Origin: CALJUZ01 sp003387805
Lineage (GTDB): Bacteria > Bacillota > Limnochordia > Limnochordales > ZCTH02-B6
Direction of reading: 5' to 3'
Length of the DNA stretch: 19,713 bases
Assembly (NCBI GenBank): GCA_937975235.1
Contig: CALJUZ010000202.1
Span: 1 to 19,713 of the forward strand
Each line of letters begins with the position of its first letter. The first letter of the stretch is position 1. A model generated the notes under the pieces. It did not search any database. It was not told where the DNA came from and saw only the letters and a list, made by a program, of their open reading frames with translations. This document shows, one piece after another, positions 1 to 8,600 of this stretch. Position numbers and translations under genes: made by a program.

Positions 1-1370
1 GGCCGGCGCAAGGCGTTGCGGGCGCTCTCCCGCATGCCGGCCATCTGGAAGACGTTGCGGCCGGTGCGGGAGTTGGCTTCGAAAAACCAGAGGCGGCCGC
101 GGCGGTCGATGCCGATGTCGACGCCCAGCTCGCCGACGTGGCCGGTGCGGCGGCAGGCCCGGTGGAGCAGCTCCGCCACGGCCAGCGCGACGCCCTCGAT
201 CTCCCGGCGCATGGCCGCGGCCTGGTCCGCATCGAGACCGAGCTCTTCCTGCAGCAGCGGCTCCAGGCGGCGGGCGTCGCCGCCGCCGTAAATGTTGGAA
301 ACGAAGCTCCCACGGCGGCCCACCCGGGCGCCCGTGCCCGTCACCCGCAGGACGCCCTCGCCGTCCCGCTGCACCAGCACCCGCACGTCGAAAATGCGTC
401 CCCGGTGGCGGAGCAGGTCGATTTTGGGCTGAATGAGCCATGGCCGCCGGGGCCGGCTGAGCAGCATGCCCACGATGCCCGACAAGTCCCGGGTGCGGCC
501 GCCGTGGATGCGGCAGCGGGCGTCCGTGTAGCGATAGACGCACCCGCCGCGGCCGTCGGCGGTGATGAGCCAGATGCCTATGCCTTTGCCGCCGCCCGCC
601 GCTTTGACGTACACCGTGCCATGCCGGCGCAGCATGGCCGCCAAGTCCGCGGTGCGGCGCAGCACCACCGTCTCGGGGATGTACCGCGCGAGCTCGGGAA
701 CCTTGGCCATCTGCCGGTACACCCACCATTTGGACCCGACCCAGGCGTTGAACTGCTGGACGCCCCGCCGGCGCAGCCAGTTCTGGATGCGCATGACGCG
801 GCCGTTGACCATGCCCCGGTCGTAGAGGACGTGGGGCAGCGGAAAGCGGCGGCGGACCCAGCCCCTGCCCTCCTCCCACGTGACGCCGTGGATGACGCCC
901 CGGGCGGTATCCACGTCCCGGGCTTCGAACACGTACACGCACATGTTCATGGTGCGGCCGAGCCGGATGAGCCGCCGGAAGAAGGCCGTCTGCGGGCCGT
1001 AGAGGGACGGGCCCGGATACCGCTGGCAGTAAATGCCGACAAACGGGCCCACGTGCACGTCGCCGCCGCTGCGCATCATCATCAGCGGCACGCCGCGGGG
1101 CAGCGCTGCGCGGTGCATCAGCTCCGGCGAGACGCGGACGACGAAGGAACGGGAAGGGTCGCCGTGCCGGTCCGGGTGCGGATCGGCCCAAGGCCGGGGC
1201 CACAGCAGGTCGACGCGCACGGGCAGGCGGCGCCGGCCGGCCCACAGCACGACGCGGCTGCCGGGCTTAAGGCCCAGCTGTTCCAACAGCAGGGGAGACA
1301 TGCGCAGGGCGCCGTCGTCCCCGGGAGGCAGGGGACGCAGCGTGACGACGGCGCGGCCATGTGGCTGCAT
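1..1370 (-). CDS. YheC/YheD-family endospore coat-associated ATP-grasp protein (3' end cut by window edge)
   Basis: I translated this reading frame directly from the minus strand. It is open from an ATG at 1370-1368 to the left edge, giving about 455 residues with no stop. An AGGTGAG Shine-Dalgarno lies 7 bases before the ATG. The C-terminal half has ATP-grasp features: VYVKAAGGKGIG near residues 253-264, IQPKIDLL near 312, FDVRVLVQRD near 326, and GELGVDIGIDRRGRLWFFEAN (about 412-432), whose D, E and N are the usual metal/ATP ligands. The N-terminal part (GPFVGIY near 108, then an NMCVYVFEARDVD stretch) is typical of YheC/YheD. In Bacillus these proteins are associated with the endospore coat; their substrate is not established. 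Known family members are about 450 residues, so little is missing. It is divergent from the acetyltransferase at 1536. The family call is confident; a spore role here is inferred. Confidence 0.85.
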   Translation of the reverse strand, partial: MQPHGRAVVTLRPLPPGDDGALRMSPLLLEQLGLKPGSRVVLWAGRRRLPVRVDLLWPRPWADPHPDRHGDPSRSFVVRVSPELMHRAALPRGVPLMMMRSGGDVHVGPFVGIYCQRYPGPSLYGPQTAFFRRLIRLGRTMNMCVYVFEARDVDTARGVIHGVTWEEGRGWVRRRFPLPHVLYDRGMVNGRVMRIQNWLRRRGVQQFNAWVGSKWWVYRQMAKVPELARYIPETVVLRRTADLAAMLRRHGTVYVKAAGGGKGIGIWLITADGRGGCVYRYTDARCRIHGGRTRDLSGIVGMLLSRPRRPWLIQPKIDLLRHRGRIFDVRVLVQRDGEGVLRVTGTGARVGRRGSFVSNIYGGGDARRLEPLLQEELGLDADQAAAMRREIEGVALAVAELLHRACRRTGHVGELGVDIGIDRRGRLWFFEANSRTGRNVFQMAGMRESARNALRR

Positions 1371-1535
1371 CACGGGCTCTCACCTGATTTCCGTCGGCAT
1401 CCCGGCCGACTGTACACCAGAATACGTCAGCGGGGGGCGGTTTGTACTTGCCCGCGCCTTTCCGGGCGCGCGGGACGAAGGCCGGCCGCGAGCCATAGTC
1501 TATGGTCGGACCGGATCCGAGGGGAGGCGGCCGGC

Positions 1536-2024
1536 ATGGACGTGGACGTGCGCTTTGCGCGCGTGAAAGAGGCGCGCGCCGTGCACCGGATCTTGATGGA
1601 AGCGTTTGGACCGTACGCTGGGAAAATCAAGCCGCCGTTCCAAGTGTTTCAGGAGACGCCGGAGGGCATCGCCGCGGACATGCGGCGGCGAAGGCACCGC
1701 TACGCGGTGGCGCTGGTGGAAGACGTTCCGGTGGGGACGTTCCGGCTGACGTCCGCGCACTCCGCGAAGCGGGGGCCCTACTGGCTCGTGTCGCGCCTGG
1801 CGGTGCTGCCCGAGTTTCAAGGCCGCCACGTGGCCCACCGGCTCATCGACTGGCTGCACGAGCGGGCGGAGCGGCACCAGGTGCCCGAGCTGCGGGGCCA
1901 CGTGCGCACCGCGCTGCCCCGGCTCATCCGCTTTTACCAGCACTTCGGGTACCGGGTCCTCGGGTACCGGTCGCTGCCCGGATATCCGAAGTATCTCACG
2001 GTGGTCGCCCGCCGTCTCAAGTAA
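1536..2024 (+). CDS. GNAT-family N-acetyltransferase
   Basis: A 162-residue protein starting at ATG 1536, chosen because GGGGAGG at 1521-1527 sits 8 bases upstream; the same frame is open far upstream only as the shadow of the minus-strand gene. The GNAT fold shows as a central beta strand and acetyl-CoA motif A, with SRLAVLPEFQGRHVAHRLI (residues 86-104) containing the Q-x-x-G/A-type pyrophosphate loop. A C-terminal RFYQHFGYRVLGYR stretch (132-145) is typical of motif B. The acceptor substrate cannot be told from sequence. It is a single-gene unit, divergent from the yheC/D-like gene and followed by a hairpin at 2028-2052. The family call is secure and the function open. Confidence 0.88.
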   Translation: MDVDVRFARVKEARAVHRILMEAFGPYAGKIKPPFQVFQETPEGIAADMRRRRHRYAVALVEDVPVGTFRLTSAHSAKRGPYWLVSRLAVLPEFQGRHVAHRLIDWLHERAERHQVPELRGHVRTALPRLIRFYQHFGYRVLGYRSLPGYPKYLTVVARRLK

Positions 2025-2027
2025 AGC

Positions 2028-2069
2028 CGGCGCCGCGGCCGCAGCGGCGCCGCCGCCCCAGCAATTTTC
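2028..2069 (+). terminator. Hairpin terminator after the acetyltransferase
   Basis: A perfect 9-bp inverted repeat, CGGCGCCGC at 2028-2036 and GCGGCGCCG at 2044-2052, encloses a 7-base loop. It starts 3 bases after the stop codon of the acetyltransferase. The short T-run (ATTTTCT, 2063-2069) lies 10 bases past the stem, so this is not a textbook intrinsic terminator. Its position between two transcription units still supports termination. Confidence 0.5.
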
Positions 2070-2109
2070 TGCAGGTTCCTGCATCATCGTGCACGAACAA
2101 TGCTATGTT
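2070..2109 (+). promoter_or_regulatory. Candidate promoter and palindrome upstream of lptB
   Basis: The inverted repeat TGCAGG-TT-CCTGCA (2070-2083) could be an operator. It overlaps a weak sigma-H-like pattern: AGGT at 2073-2076, 18 bases, then GAAC at 2095-2098. A possible extended -10, TGCTATGTT (2101-2109), has no good -35 partner. Transcription from here would give a short leader before the Shine-Dalgarno at 2126. These are pattern matches only. Confidence 0.28.
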
Positions 2110-2142
2110 TGCGGTGTGGAGCGCTGGGGAGGACCGGACGGC

Positions 2143-2862
2143 ATGAGCATCGTCGCGACGGATTTGGTGAAATCGTTCGGCGGCCGGCGCGTCGTGGACG
2201 GGGTCAGCTTGCGGGTGGAGCGGGGCGAGGTCGTCGGCCTGCTGGGACCCAACGGCGCCGGCAAGACGACGACGTTCTACATGATCGTGGGGCTGGAGCG
2301 CTGCGACGCCGGCCGCATCGAGCTGGACGGGCGCGACATCAGCCGTTTGCCCATGTACAAGCGGGCCCGGCTGGGCATCGGCTACCTGGCCCAGGAGGCG
2401 TCGGTTTTTCGCAAGCTGACGGTGGAGCAAAACCTGGCGGCCATTCTGGAAGCGACGGGCGTGCCCGCAGGGCGGCGCCGCGAGCGCGTGGAGGAACTGC
2501 TGCAGGAGTTTCGCATCGAAGGCGTGCGCAAGAGCTACGGCTATCAGCTTTCGGGGGGCGAGCGGCGGCGCACGGAGATCGCCCGGGCGCTGGCGGCGGA
2601 CCCGGCCTTTTTGCTGCTGGACGAGCCCTTCGCCGGCGTCGACCCCATCGCGGTCGCGGACTTGCAGGAGATCATCGCGCACCTGAAGGCCAAAGGCCTG
2701 GGCCTTCTCATCACCGACCACAACGTGCGGGAGACGCTGGAGATTACGGACCGGGCGTACATCATGCACGAGGGCCGCATTCTCGTGGACGGCGACTCGA
2801 AAGAGATCGCGGAAAACCCCGTGGCCCGCAAGTTTTATCTGGGAGAGCGGTTTCGGCTGTGA
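2143..2862 (+). CDS. lptB: LptB, LPS-export ABC transporter ATP-binding protein
   Basis: A 239-residue ABC ATPase that would power extraction of lipopolysaccharide from the inner membrane in the LptBFGC machine. Walker A is GPNGAGKT (35-42), the Q-loop is at Q84 (YLAQ), the signature is LSGGE (136-140), Walker B is FLLLDEP (156-162) followed by the family-typical FAGVDPIAV, and the switch histidine is H193 in TDHNV. Length and motifs match LptB rather than generic branched-chain amino-acid ATPases. The ATG at 2143 is chosen over an in-frame ATG at 2089 because GGGGAGGA at 2126-2133 precedes it and homology begins there. It overlaps the lptF/G-type gene by four bases. Its presence in a Firmicute-like genome implies an outer membrane carrying LPS or a related glycolipid. 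Confidence 0.95.
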   Translation: MSIVATDLVKSFGGRRVVDGVSLRVERGEVVGLLGPNGAGKTTTFYMIVGLERCDAGRIELDGRDISRLPMYKRARLGIGYLAQEASVFRKLTVEQNLAAILEATGVPAGRRRERVEELLQEFRIEGVRKSYGYQLSGGERRRTEIARALAADPAFLLLDEPFAGVDPIAVADLQEIIAHLKAKGLGLLITDHNVRETLEITDRAYIMHEGRILVDGDSKEIAENPVARKFYLGERFRL

Positions 2863-3947
2863 CGCTGCTTGATCGGTACATCCTGCGGGAGCTGGCCGGC
2901 CCGCTCTTGTTCGGCGTCTTGGCGTTTACCGGGCTCTTTTTCAGCGTCGATCTGGTGCAGATCGTGCGTATGGCCGCGGAGTACGGCGCGCCGGGCGCCG
3001 TCATTGTCAAGCTCATCTTGCTGCGGCTGCCGGAGATTGTCGTCTACACGTTTCCGATGGCGGTGCTCCTGGCGGCGCTGCTGACGCTGAGCCGGCTGTC
3101 GGCCAACAGCGAGATCGTGGCCATGCAGGCGGGCGCCGTCAGCTTCTACCGCATCGTCGCGCCGGTCATCGCCGTGGGCCTGCTGGTCAGCGGCGCGAGC
3201 CTGGCGGTGGAGGAATGGATCGTGCCGGCGGCCAACTACGAGTACCGCCGCGTCGTCACCGAGGACGTGCAGGGCGGTCAATTGCCCACGGTGAGCCGGA
3301 ATGTTATACTGAAAGAGTATCAAGGCGGACTGTTGAAAGGATTTCTCTACGCCTCCAGGTACGACGGCGCGGCCCGGGTCATGTCCGACGTCACCATCGT
3401 GGAGCTGGAGAGGGGCCGTCCGCAGCGCACGACGTACGCTGCCAGGGTCGTCTGGGAGGGCAACACGTGGATTATGGAGGACGGCGTCATCCACGACTAC
3501 GGCGGCGAGTCGGGGGTGACCGTGGACTTTCGCCATGGGCGCCAGCCGGTGTCCGTCGGGTATCGGCCCGAACAGGTGATGCAGGCGCAGAAAAGTCCGG
3601 AGGAAATGACCATTCGTGAACTGCGGGATCACATTGCCGTGCTGCACGCGCGGGGCGATGACACCCGGGAGCACGTGCTGCAGCTGCATTTGAAGTTCGC
3701 CATTCCGCTGGCCAGCTTCGTGTTCGCGCTCCTGGCGGCGTCCCTGGGCGTGCAGTCCCACCGCTCGGCCGCGTCTGTCGGTTTCGGCCTGAGCATTCTC
3801 GTCATTTTCGCCTACTACATCCTGATGACCATCAGCACGACCCTGGCCGAGGGCGGACGCATCAGCCCGGTGCTGGGGGCTTGGCTGCAAAACATCGTGC
3901 TGGGCGGGGCCGGCGTCGTCCTGATGTGGAGGGCGGGCCGGCGGTAG
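2859..3947 (+). CDS. LptF/LptG-family (YjgP/YjgQ) permease
   Basis: A 362-residue integral membrane protein, the usual length for LptF/LptG. It starts at GTG 2859, whose last two bases are the first two of the lptB stop (GTGA), so translation is likely coupled; GGGAGAG at 2841-2847 serves as ribosome binding site. The N-terminus TLLDRYILRELAGPLLFG and the SRLSANSEIVAMQAGAVS segment (78-95, the coupling region that contacts LptB) are classic family signatures. Transmembrane segments are apparent near 15-35, 55-78 and 98-117, with three more between about 270 and 360; the region between is the periplasmic beta-jellyroll. In Proteobacteria LptF and LptG form a heterodimer, and only one permease gene is present here, so it may homodimerise or its partner may lie elsewhere. 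I cannot separate LptF from LptG. Confidence 0.92.
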   Translation: MTLLDRYILRELAGPLLFGVLAFTGLFFSVDLVQIVRMAAEYGAPGAVIVKLILLRLPEIVVYTFPMAVLLAALLTLSRLSANSEIVAMQAGAVSFYRIVAPVIAVGLLVSGASLAVEEWIVPAANYEYRRVVTEDVQGGQLPTVSRNVILKEYQGGLLKGFLYASRYDGAARVMSDVTIVELERGRPQRTTYAARVVWEGNTWIMEDGVIHDYGGESGVTVDFRHGRQPVSVGYRPEQVMQAQKSPEEMTIRELRDHIAVLHARGDDTREHVLQLHLKFAIPLASFVFALLAASLGVQSHRSAASVGFGLSILVIFAYYILMTISTTLAEGGRISPVLGAWLQNIVLGGAGVVLMWRAGRR

Positions 3948-3975
3948 GCGGGCGCAGCTAGGTGGTGGACGACCG

Positions 3976-5190
3976 TTGTACGGTGTTCGGCTCATCCTCA
4001 TACTGGCCGTCATCGGCGGCATCATCGCCTACTTGGGTGACCGGATCGGCATGCGGGTCGGCCGCCGCCGCCTCACGCTGTTCGGTCTGCGCCCGAAGCA
4101 CACGTCGGTTCTCATCACCATTCTCACGGGCATTCTCATCGTCGCCGTCAGCCTGGCGGTGCTGTCCATCGCGTCCGAAGACGTGCGCACCGCGCTGTTC
4201 CGCATGCGGGAGCTGCAGGAGGCGCTGCAGACCACCCGCATGCAGTACGAAGGCGTCGCGGAGGAGCTTTACCTGCGCCTGGGCGAGCTGGAGCAGACGC
4301 AGGCCCAGAGAGACGCGGCCATGCGGGAGCTGCTGGCCGCGGAGGAGCGCCTGGAGCGCATCACCGCCGAATACGAGGCCGCGGTGCGGGAACTGCGGGA
4401 AGCCGAGGAGACGCTGGCCTTCACGCTGCAGCGGGTGGGCAACCTGCAGCAGATCGGCGAGGAGCTGCAGCAGCGCATCGAGGAGCTGCAGGCCCGCATC
4501 GACGAGATGGAAGCCGAAATTCAGGTGAAAGAGGCCCAAATCCGGGCGGCCAGCCTGCAGCTGGACTTGGTGCGCGGCGGCGAGCTGGCCTTTCGCGCGG
4601 GCGACATCGTGCTGGCCCAGGTGTTCGACGGGCGGGATTCGCCGGCGCGGCTGGAGGCTCAGCTCTTGGAGCTTCTGGAGCGGGCCGACTTGATCGCCGT
4701 GCAGCGGGGCGCCCGCATCCCCGGGGAGCAGCCGCCCAGCGCGCTGCAGCTGCTGGGAGGCGTGTTCGAGGGCACGGTGCGGGTTTTGGCCGACTCGTCC
4801 TCCCGCTGGGTCGTGCGGGTGGTGTCGATTTTCAACACCACCGTGGGCGAACCGCTCCTGGTGGATTTGGAACTGGTGGAGGAGCAGCTCATATACCGGC
4901 AGGGCGACGTCATCGCGTCGGTGCGCATCGAGGACGGCACGGGCGGGCTGGCCCGCGACGAGCTGTTCCGCCTGCTGCAGCTGGTGTACGATGAGGCCAT
5001 CGCCCGGGGCATGCTGACGGACGAGGACGGGTTCGTGTCCGAAGGCGTCAGTCTGCCGGAGTTCGTGGCCACCCTCAGCCGCATCGAGGAGCTGGGCGGC
5101 AACGCGCTGGTGCTGGCCGTGGCCGCGGAGGACACCCTCAACACCGACTGGCCGCTGCGCATTCGCCTGGTGGTGGAGCCGCCGGCGTAA
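3976..5190 (+). CDS. DUF3084-family membrane-anchored coiled-coil protein
   Basis: A 404-residue protein of unknown function with the DUF3084 layout. The start is TTG 3976 with AGGTGG at 3960-3965; no ATG or GTG extends this frame upstream, and the conserved N-terminus begins exactly here. Two transmembrane helices (about 4-20 and 45-66) flank a conserved basic loop, RIGMRVGRRRLTLFGLRPKH. A long Glu/Gln/Leu-rich coiled coil follows (about 75-195), then a globular alpha/beta C-terminal domain (about 200-404). With both ends of the hairpin anchor in the cytoplasmic membrane, the coiled coil and C-terminal domain should face the periplasm or be cytosolic; topology is not certain. It lies 28 bp after the LPS permease and is almost certainly co-transcribed with it. 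From memory, DUF3084 is found mainly in bacteria with outer membranes, such as cyanobacteria. An envelope role is inferred. Confidence 0.85.
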   Translation: MYGVRLILILAVIGGIIAYLGDRIGMRVGRRRLTLFGLRPKHTSVLITILTGILIVAVSLAVLSIASEDVRTALFRMRELQEALQTTRMQYEGVAEELYLRLGELEQTQAQRDAAMRELLAAEERLERITAEYEAAVRELREAEETLAFTLQRVGNLQQIGEELQQRIEELQARIDEMEAEIQVKEAQIRAASLQLDLVRGGELAFRAGDIVLAQVFDGRDSPARLEAQLLELLERADLIAVQRGARIPGEQPPSALQLLGGVFEGTVRVLADSSSRWVVRVVSIFNTTVGEPLLVDLELVEEQLIYRQGDVIASVRIEDGTGGLARDELFRLLQLVYDEAIARGMLTDEDGFVSEGVSLPEFVATLSRIEELGGNALVLAVAAEDTLNTDWPLRIRLVVEPPA

Positions 5191-5205
5191 GCGGGCCGCG
5201 GCGGC

Positions 5206-5244
5206 CGCGGCAGGCGCCCGCCCCGGCGGCCGCGTCCTGCCGCG
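5206..5244 (+). terminator. Compound GC hairpin after the lptB-lptF/G-DUF3084 operon
   Basis: A perfect 9-bp inverted repeat, CGCGGCAGG (5206-5214) and CCTGCCGCG (5236-5244), encloses a second smaller stem, CGCC/GGCG (5215-5218 and 5225-5228). It lies 16 bases past the DUF3084 stop. There is no T-run, so it may be a Rho-type or processing boundary rather than a true intrinsic terminator. Confidence 0.35.
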
Positions 5245-5313
5245 ACGAAGTTTCGCCCACGGCGCACCGCGTTTCAAAACGTGTTCGCCAAGCCTCTTAT
5301 CCCACAGCGAAAA

Positions 5314-5352
5314 TTGACAGTTTCGGCAGGAGTTCGCAGATACGTCTAGAAA
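5314..5352 (+). promoter_or_regulatory. Overlapping promoter elements of the OmpM-like gene
   Basis: In an unusually AT-rich stretch, a perfect -35 TTGACA (5314-5319) is followed after 19 bases by a poor -10 (GATACG, 5339-5344). Nested in it is a sigma-H-like arrangement: GCAGGAGTT (5326-5334), 11 bases, CTAGAAA, which gives AGGA-N17-GAAA. Either would start transcription near 5360 and give a leader of about 270 nt. No mapping data are available, so which sigma factor acts is unknown. Confidence 0.42.
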
Positions 5353-5629
5353 CAAGGGATTCAGGGTTTCTCTGCCTCTTTCCACCCCCAGGCCTTACCC
5401 ATGACGACGGGCCGCAGGAAAGGAGGTGCCCCGTCAGGTCGGACGACCCGTCGGCGGCGAGGCGCTTTGGGGGGAGGCGCTCGTGCAGGTCCACGGAGGG
5501 AATGCCGCGTCCGGGTGAGGAAACTGGGACACTCACCGTCCGGAAAACGGAAATCCGCTCCGTGACCGCCCGAACGAGGCGCCTGCAGAAGTACCTGAAA
5601 ATCCATGACCATTGATAGGGGGAAACGAA
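5353..5629 (+). other. Long 5' leader / intergenic region before the OmpM-like gene
   Basis: No established gene or recognisable riboswitch is seen in this stretch. It holds a perfect orphan Shine-Dalgarno, GAAAGGAGGTG (5418-5428), with no ATG, GTG or TTG at usable distance, lying in the loop of a GACGGG/CCCGTC stem. GGGGGGAGG (5470-5477) precedes a GTG at 5483 that opens only an 11-codon frame. A third small frame (5502-5615) ends just before the gene's own ribosome binding site. A GGTGAG/CTCACC stem-loop (about 5513-5536) is also present. A post-transcriptional control leader is plausible for a very abundant outer-membrane protein, but this is inference. Confidence 0.4.
5502..5615 (+). CDS. 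Possible 37-residue small ORF in the OmpM leader
   Basis: ATG 5502 opens a 37-codon frame ending at TGA 5613-5615, three bases before the purine-rich ribosome binding site of the OmpM-like gene. The predicted peptide is basic (rich in Arg, Lys and Thr) and has no recognised motif. The only Shine-Dalgarno, GGAGGG at 5495-5500, is a single base from the ATG, which is too close to be efficient. It could be a leader peptide coupled to the downstream gene or a chance frame. I list it as a weak candidate. Confidence 0.15.
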   Translation: MPRPGEETGTLTVRKTEIRSVTARTRRLQKYLKIHDH

Positions 5630-8600
5630 ATGAGCAAGAAAGGTCTGGCTCTGACCCTGGCTGCCCTTATGGTCTGGGCCTTCGCGGTCCCGGCCTTCGG
5701 CCAGGTGGAGCCTTTCCCGGATGTTCCCCACGACCACTGGGCCTACGAAGCGGTGGAGGCGCTTCGCCTGGCCGGTCTGATCGAGGGGTATCCGGACGGC
5801 ACGTTCAGCGGTGAGCGGACGTTCACCCGCTACGAAATGGCCATGGTCTTCAGCCGCATTCTCGAACGGCTGGTGGCCTGGCTTGAAGGCCGCGAAGCGC
5901 TCTTGATCAGCGCCGCGACCGGTGAGGTCATCGCTGCTCTGGCGGACGAGTTCTCTGCGGAGCTGACCGAGATGGGCGTGGACTCCGCGGACCTCGCCGG
6001 GGTTCTGGCGGCCATGAACGCCCGCATCCAGTCGCTGACCGCCCAGGTCGAGTCGCTGATCGCCATTGCCAACGCGGCGCAGGCCGAGGCCGAAGCGGCC
6101 GCCGAGGCGGCTGCCCGGGCCGAGGACCGCGCGTATCGGGCGCGCCTGGCCGCGGAGAGCGCTCGCTCCCAGGCCAGCGAGGCCTCCCAGGTGGCCAACC
6201 GGGCGCTGGCCATCGCCGCCATGTCCGTCGGTCTTGACGAGGCCGAGCTCGGCGCCATGAGCGCGCAGGAAGCCGTGGAGGCCGCCCGTGAGGCTGCGGC
6301 CCGCGCGGCGGGCGTGGCCACCGGCGCCGCCGCCGAGGATGCCCGGCGCGCGCTGGCCGAGGCCGAGACGGCGTCCGAACGGGCTTACCGGGCCCGCCTG
6401 GCGGCGCAGCAGGCCCGGGCGCTGGCCGAGGAGGCCAAGGAGATCGCCGAGCGCGGCGCGGCCATCGCCGAGATGGCTTACTACTCCGAAGAGACGCAGC
6501 AGGCTTTGGAAGCCGCCGAGCAGGCTTCCGACCGTGCCTATCGCGCCCGCCTGGCCGCGGAGGATGCGCGGGCCCAGGCTCGCCAGGCCCGTGAGGTGGC
6601 CGAGCGGGCTCTCGCCATTGCCGAGATGGCCGGCCCCGGCGCGCTGGAAGAGGCCGTGGCTGCGGTGCAGGCCGTGGAGCAGGCCCGTCAGGCCGTGCAG
6701 CGGGCCCAGCGGCTGGCGGCCGAAGCCGAGTCCGCCGCGATGATTGCCGACGCCAAGGCGGACCTGGCCCGCGAGGAAGCGGCTGCCAGCTACAGCCTGG
6801 CGCAGGAAGCGTATCAGCTGGCGTCCGACGCCATGAACGAGGCGCGCCGCCAGGGCGAGATGGCGCGCGCGGAAGCCCGCGAAGCGCTGGAAGCGGCCCA
6901 GGCCGCGGACCGTCTGGCTTTCCTGGCCCTGTTCACCGCGGAGCAGGCGCTGGTCCGGCTGGACGAGGTGGAGCCGCAGGTGGCTGAACTGCGGGCCCGT
7001 CCGGTGCTGGGCGGCGAGTTCCGTGTCGACTTCGAGGAGACGCACACGTCCGATCCGGCCAACGGCGTGCCCAGCGATCCTCGCAACTACGAGTCCTCGA
7101 AGATTCGCGACAATAGCGCCTTTGAGGCCAGCGTTGCGCTGAACGCCACGGTGGAGCCGGCGGAAGACGTGGTCGTCACCGGCGGCATCAAGCTGGCTTC
7201 CGACGTGTTCGGTGCGTCTACGGACACGTTTGAGCTGTCAAACCTGTACCTGAGCGTGACGACGCCGGGCGTCATCCGGAGCGCGTACTTCGGCAGCGGC
7301 GTCACGGCCGCGCAGGCCACGCAGGGCTTCTCCAAGTACGTGCTGCACGCCGACGGGTACGGCAACCCGCGCGGCGGCGCCGTCGTCGACACGCAGCTGG
7401 GCGACTTGAGCACCCGTTTCGTTGCTGCTCGGGGCGCCGATGCGAGCGACAACATCTTCGGCATCGCGTCGTCGCTGCCGCTGGCGGACGGCATGAACGT
7501 CGGCTTCAGCTACGCCTACACCGACGCCGCGAACCGGGCTGCGGCCCTGCAGCTGCACGGCGAGACCGGCGGCCTGGCCTATGACTGGACGTACGCGTTG
7601 TTCCGTGACGAGACGGCCATCGAAGGCCACCTGAGCACCGCTCTGGGCTCGCTGGAGCTGGGCTTCGACTACTACGCGGTAGACGCGTCGTTCGGCGACG
7701 GCGACACGGGCTCGCTGGGCAAGGAGCTGGACTACGACGAGGACGGCATCGAGGCCGGCCGCACGGCGTACACGCTGAGCGCGGGGCTGCCCTTCAGCTT
7801 CGGCAAGGCCGTGTACGAGAAGGGCTATGACGCTCTCTTGGCCGATCCGGAGTCCGACTTCACGGACTACCACCTGGCCGGTCTTGAAGAGCTGAACGTG
7901 CTTGGCTTCGGGCTGTCGGGCCACTTCTACGTCGACCAGCGCGACAGCGACCGCAAGACCCAGGCCAACCGCATCGAGGTCAGCCGGACCTTCGAGCTGG
8001 GCCTGCCGGTGACGTTCAGCTTCATGCAGGCCTCGGCCAACATCGAAGGCTGGGCCGGTCACGCGGACGATCCGGGCTGGACGACCCGGAGCGCCCGGTC
8101 CATCGGCGTGGCCGTCAACGACTACGCGCTGACGGAAACGGTGACCGTCAACGCCGGCTACAAGACCGAGACGAATCCCATCAGCGGCTCCTGGACGGAA
8201 CCGGCCCAGTGGATCTCCGCCCTGACCGCTGATGACAGCGAGAAGTTCGAGATCGACAAGCGCGACACCATTTCCGCTTCGGTCTCGCTGGCCGCCACCG
8301 AGGCCCTGACGCTGAAGGCGGGCTTCGAGCGGGCGCAGCACCAGACGACGCATGCGTCGCTGGGCGAGGTGGACGTGGCCAGGACCACGGTGGACCTGGG
8401 CGCTGACTACACCCTGTCGATGTACGGCGCCGACGTGACCCTGGGCTACGCGTACCAGACGCGCACGTTCAGCGAGCCGTTTGCGTACGACGCCAGCCCG
8501 CGGTCCACGTACTCGGTCAGCGTCAGCCGCCAGCTGTTCGGCGGCACCGTGGACGCGGCGTACAAGCTGATCACGGGCCGCGGCACGGACAGCAAGGCCA

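Noticed and set aside
1454..1480. GC-rich inverted repeat between the yheC/D-like and acetyltransferase genes
   Set aside because: The stem has an extra CG on one arm, lies between divergent genes where no terminator is expected, and has no T-run.
138..1535. Very long plus-strand open frame leading into the acetyltransferase
   Set aside because: It is the complement shadow of the yheC/D-like gene. Only the part from ATG 1536 has a ribosome binding site and GNAT motifs.
3958..5385. 475-residue minus-strand open frame
   Set aside because: It is antisense to DUF3084, rich in His, Gln and Leu from mirrored codons, and has no motif.
5340..5629. Possible riboswitch or RNase P RNA in the OmpM leader (GTGAGGAAACTGGG resembles part of the P RNA core)
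   Set aside because: Other conserved P RNA and c-di-GMP riboswitch elements are missing, so only a generic structured leader is supported.
5297..7045. 582-residue minus-strand open frame
   Set aside because: It is antisense to the repetitive Ala/Arg-rich coiled coil of the OmpM-like gene; GC-rich repeats keep the opposite strand open. It shows no motif and no start signal.
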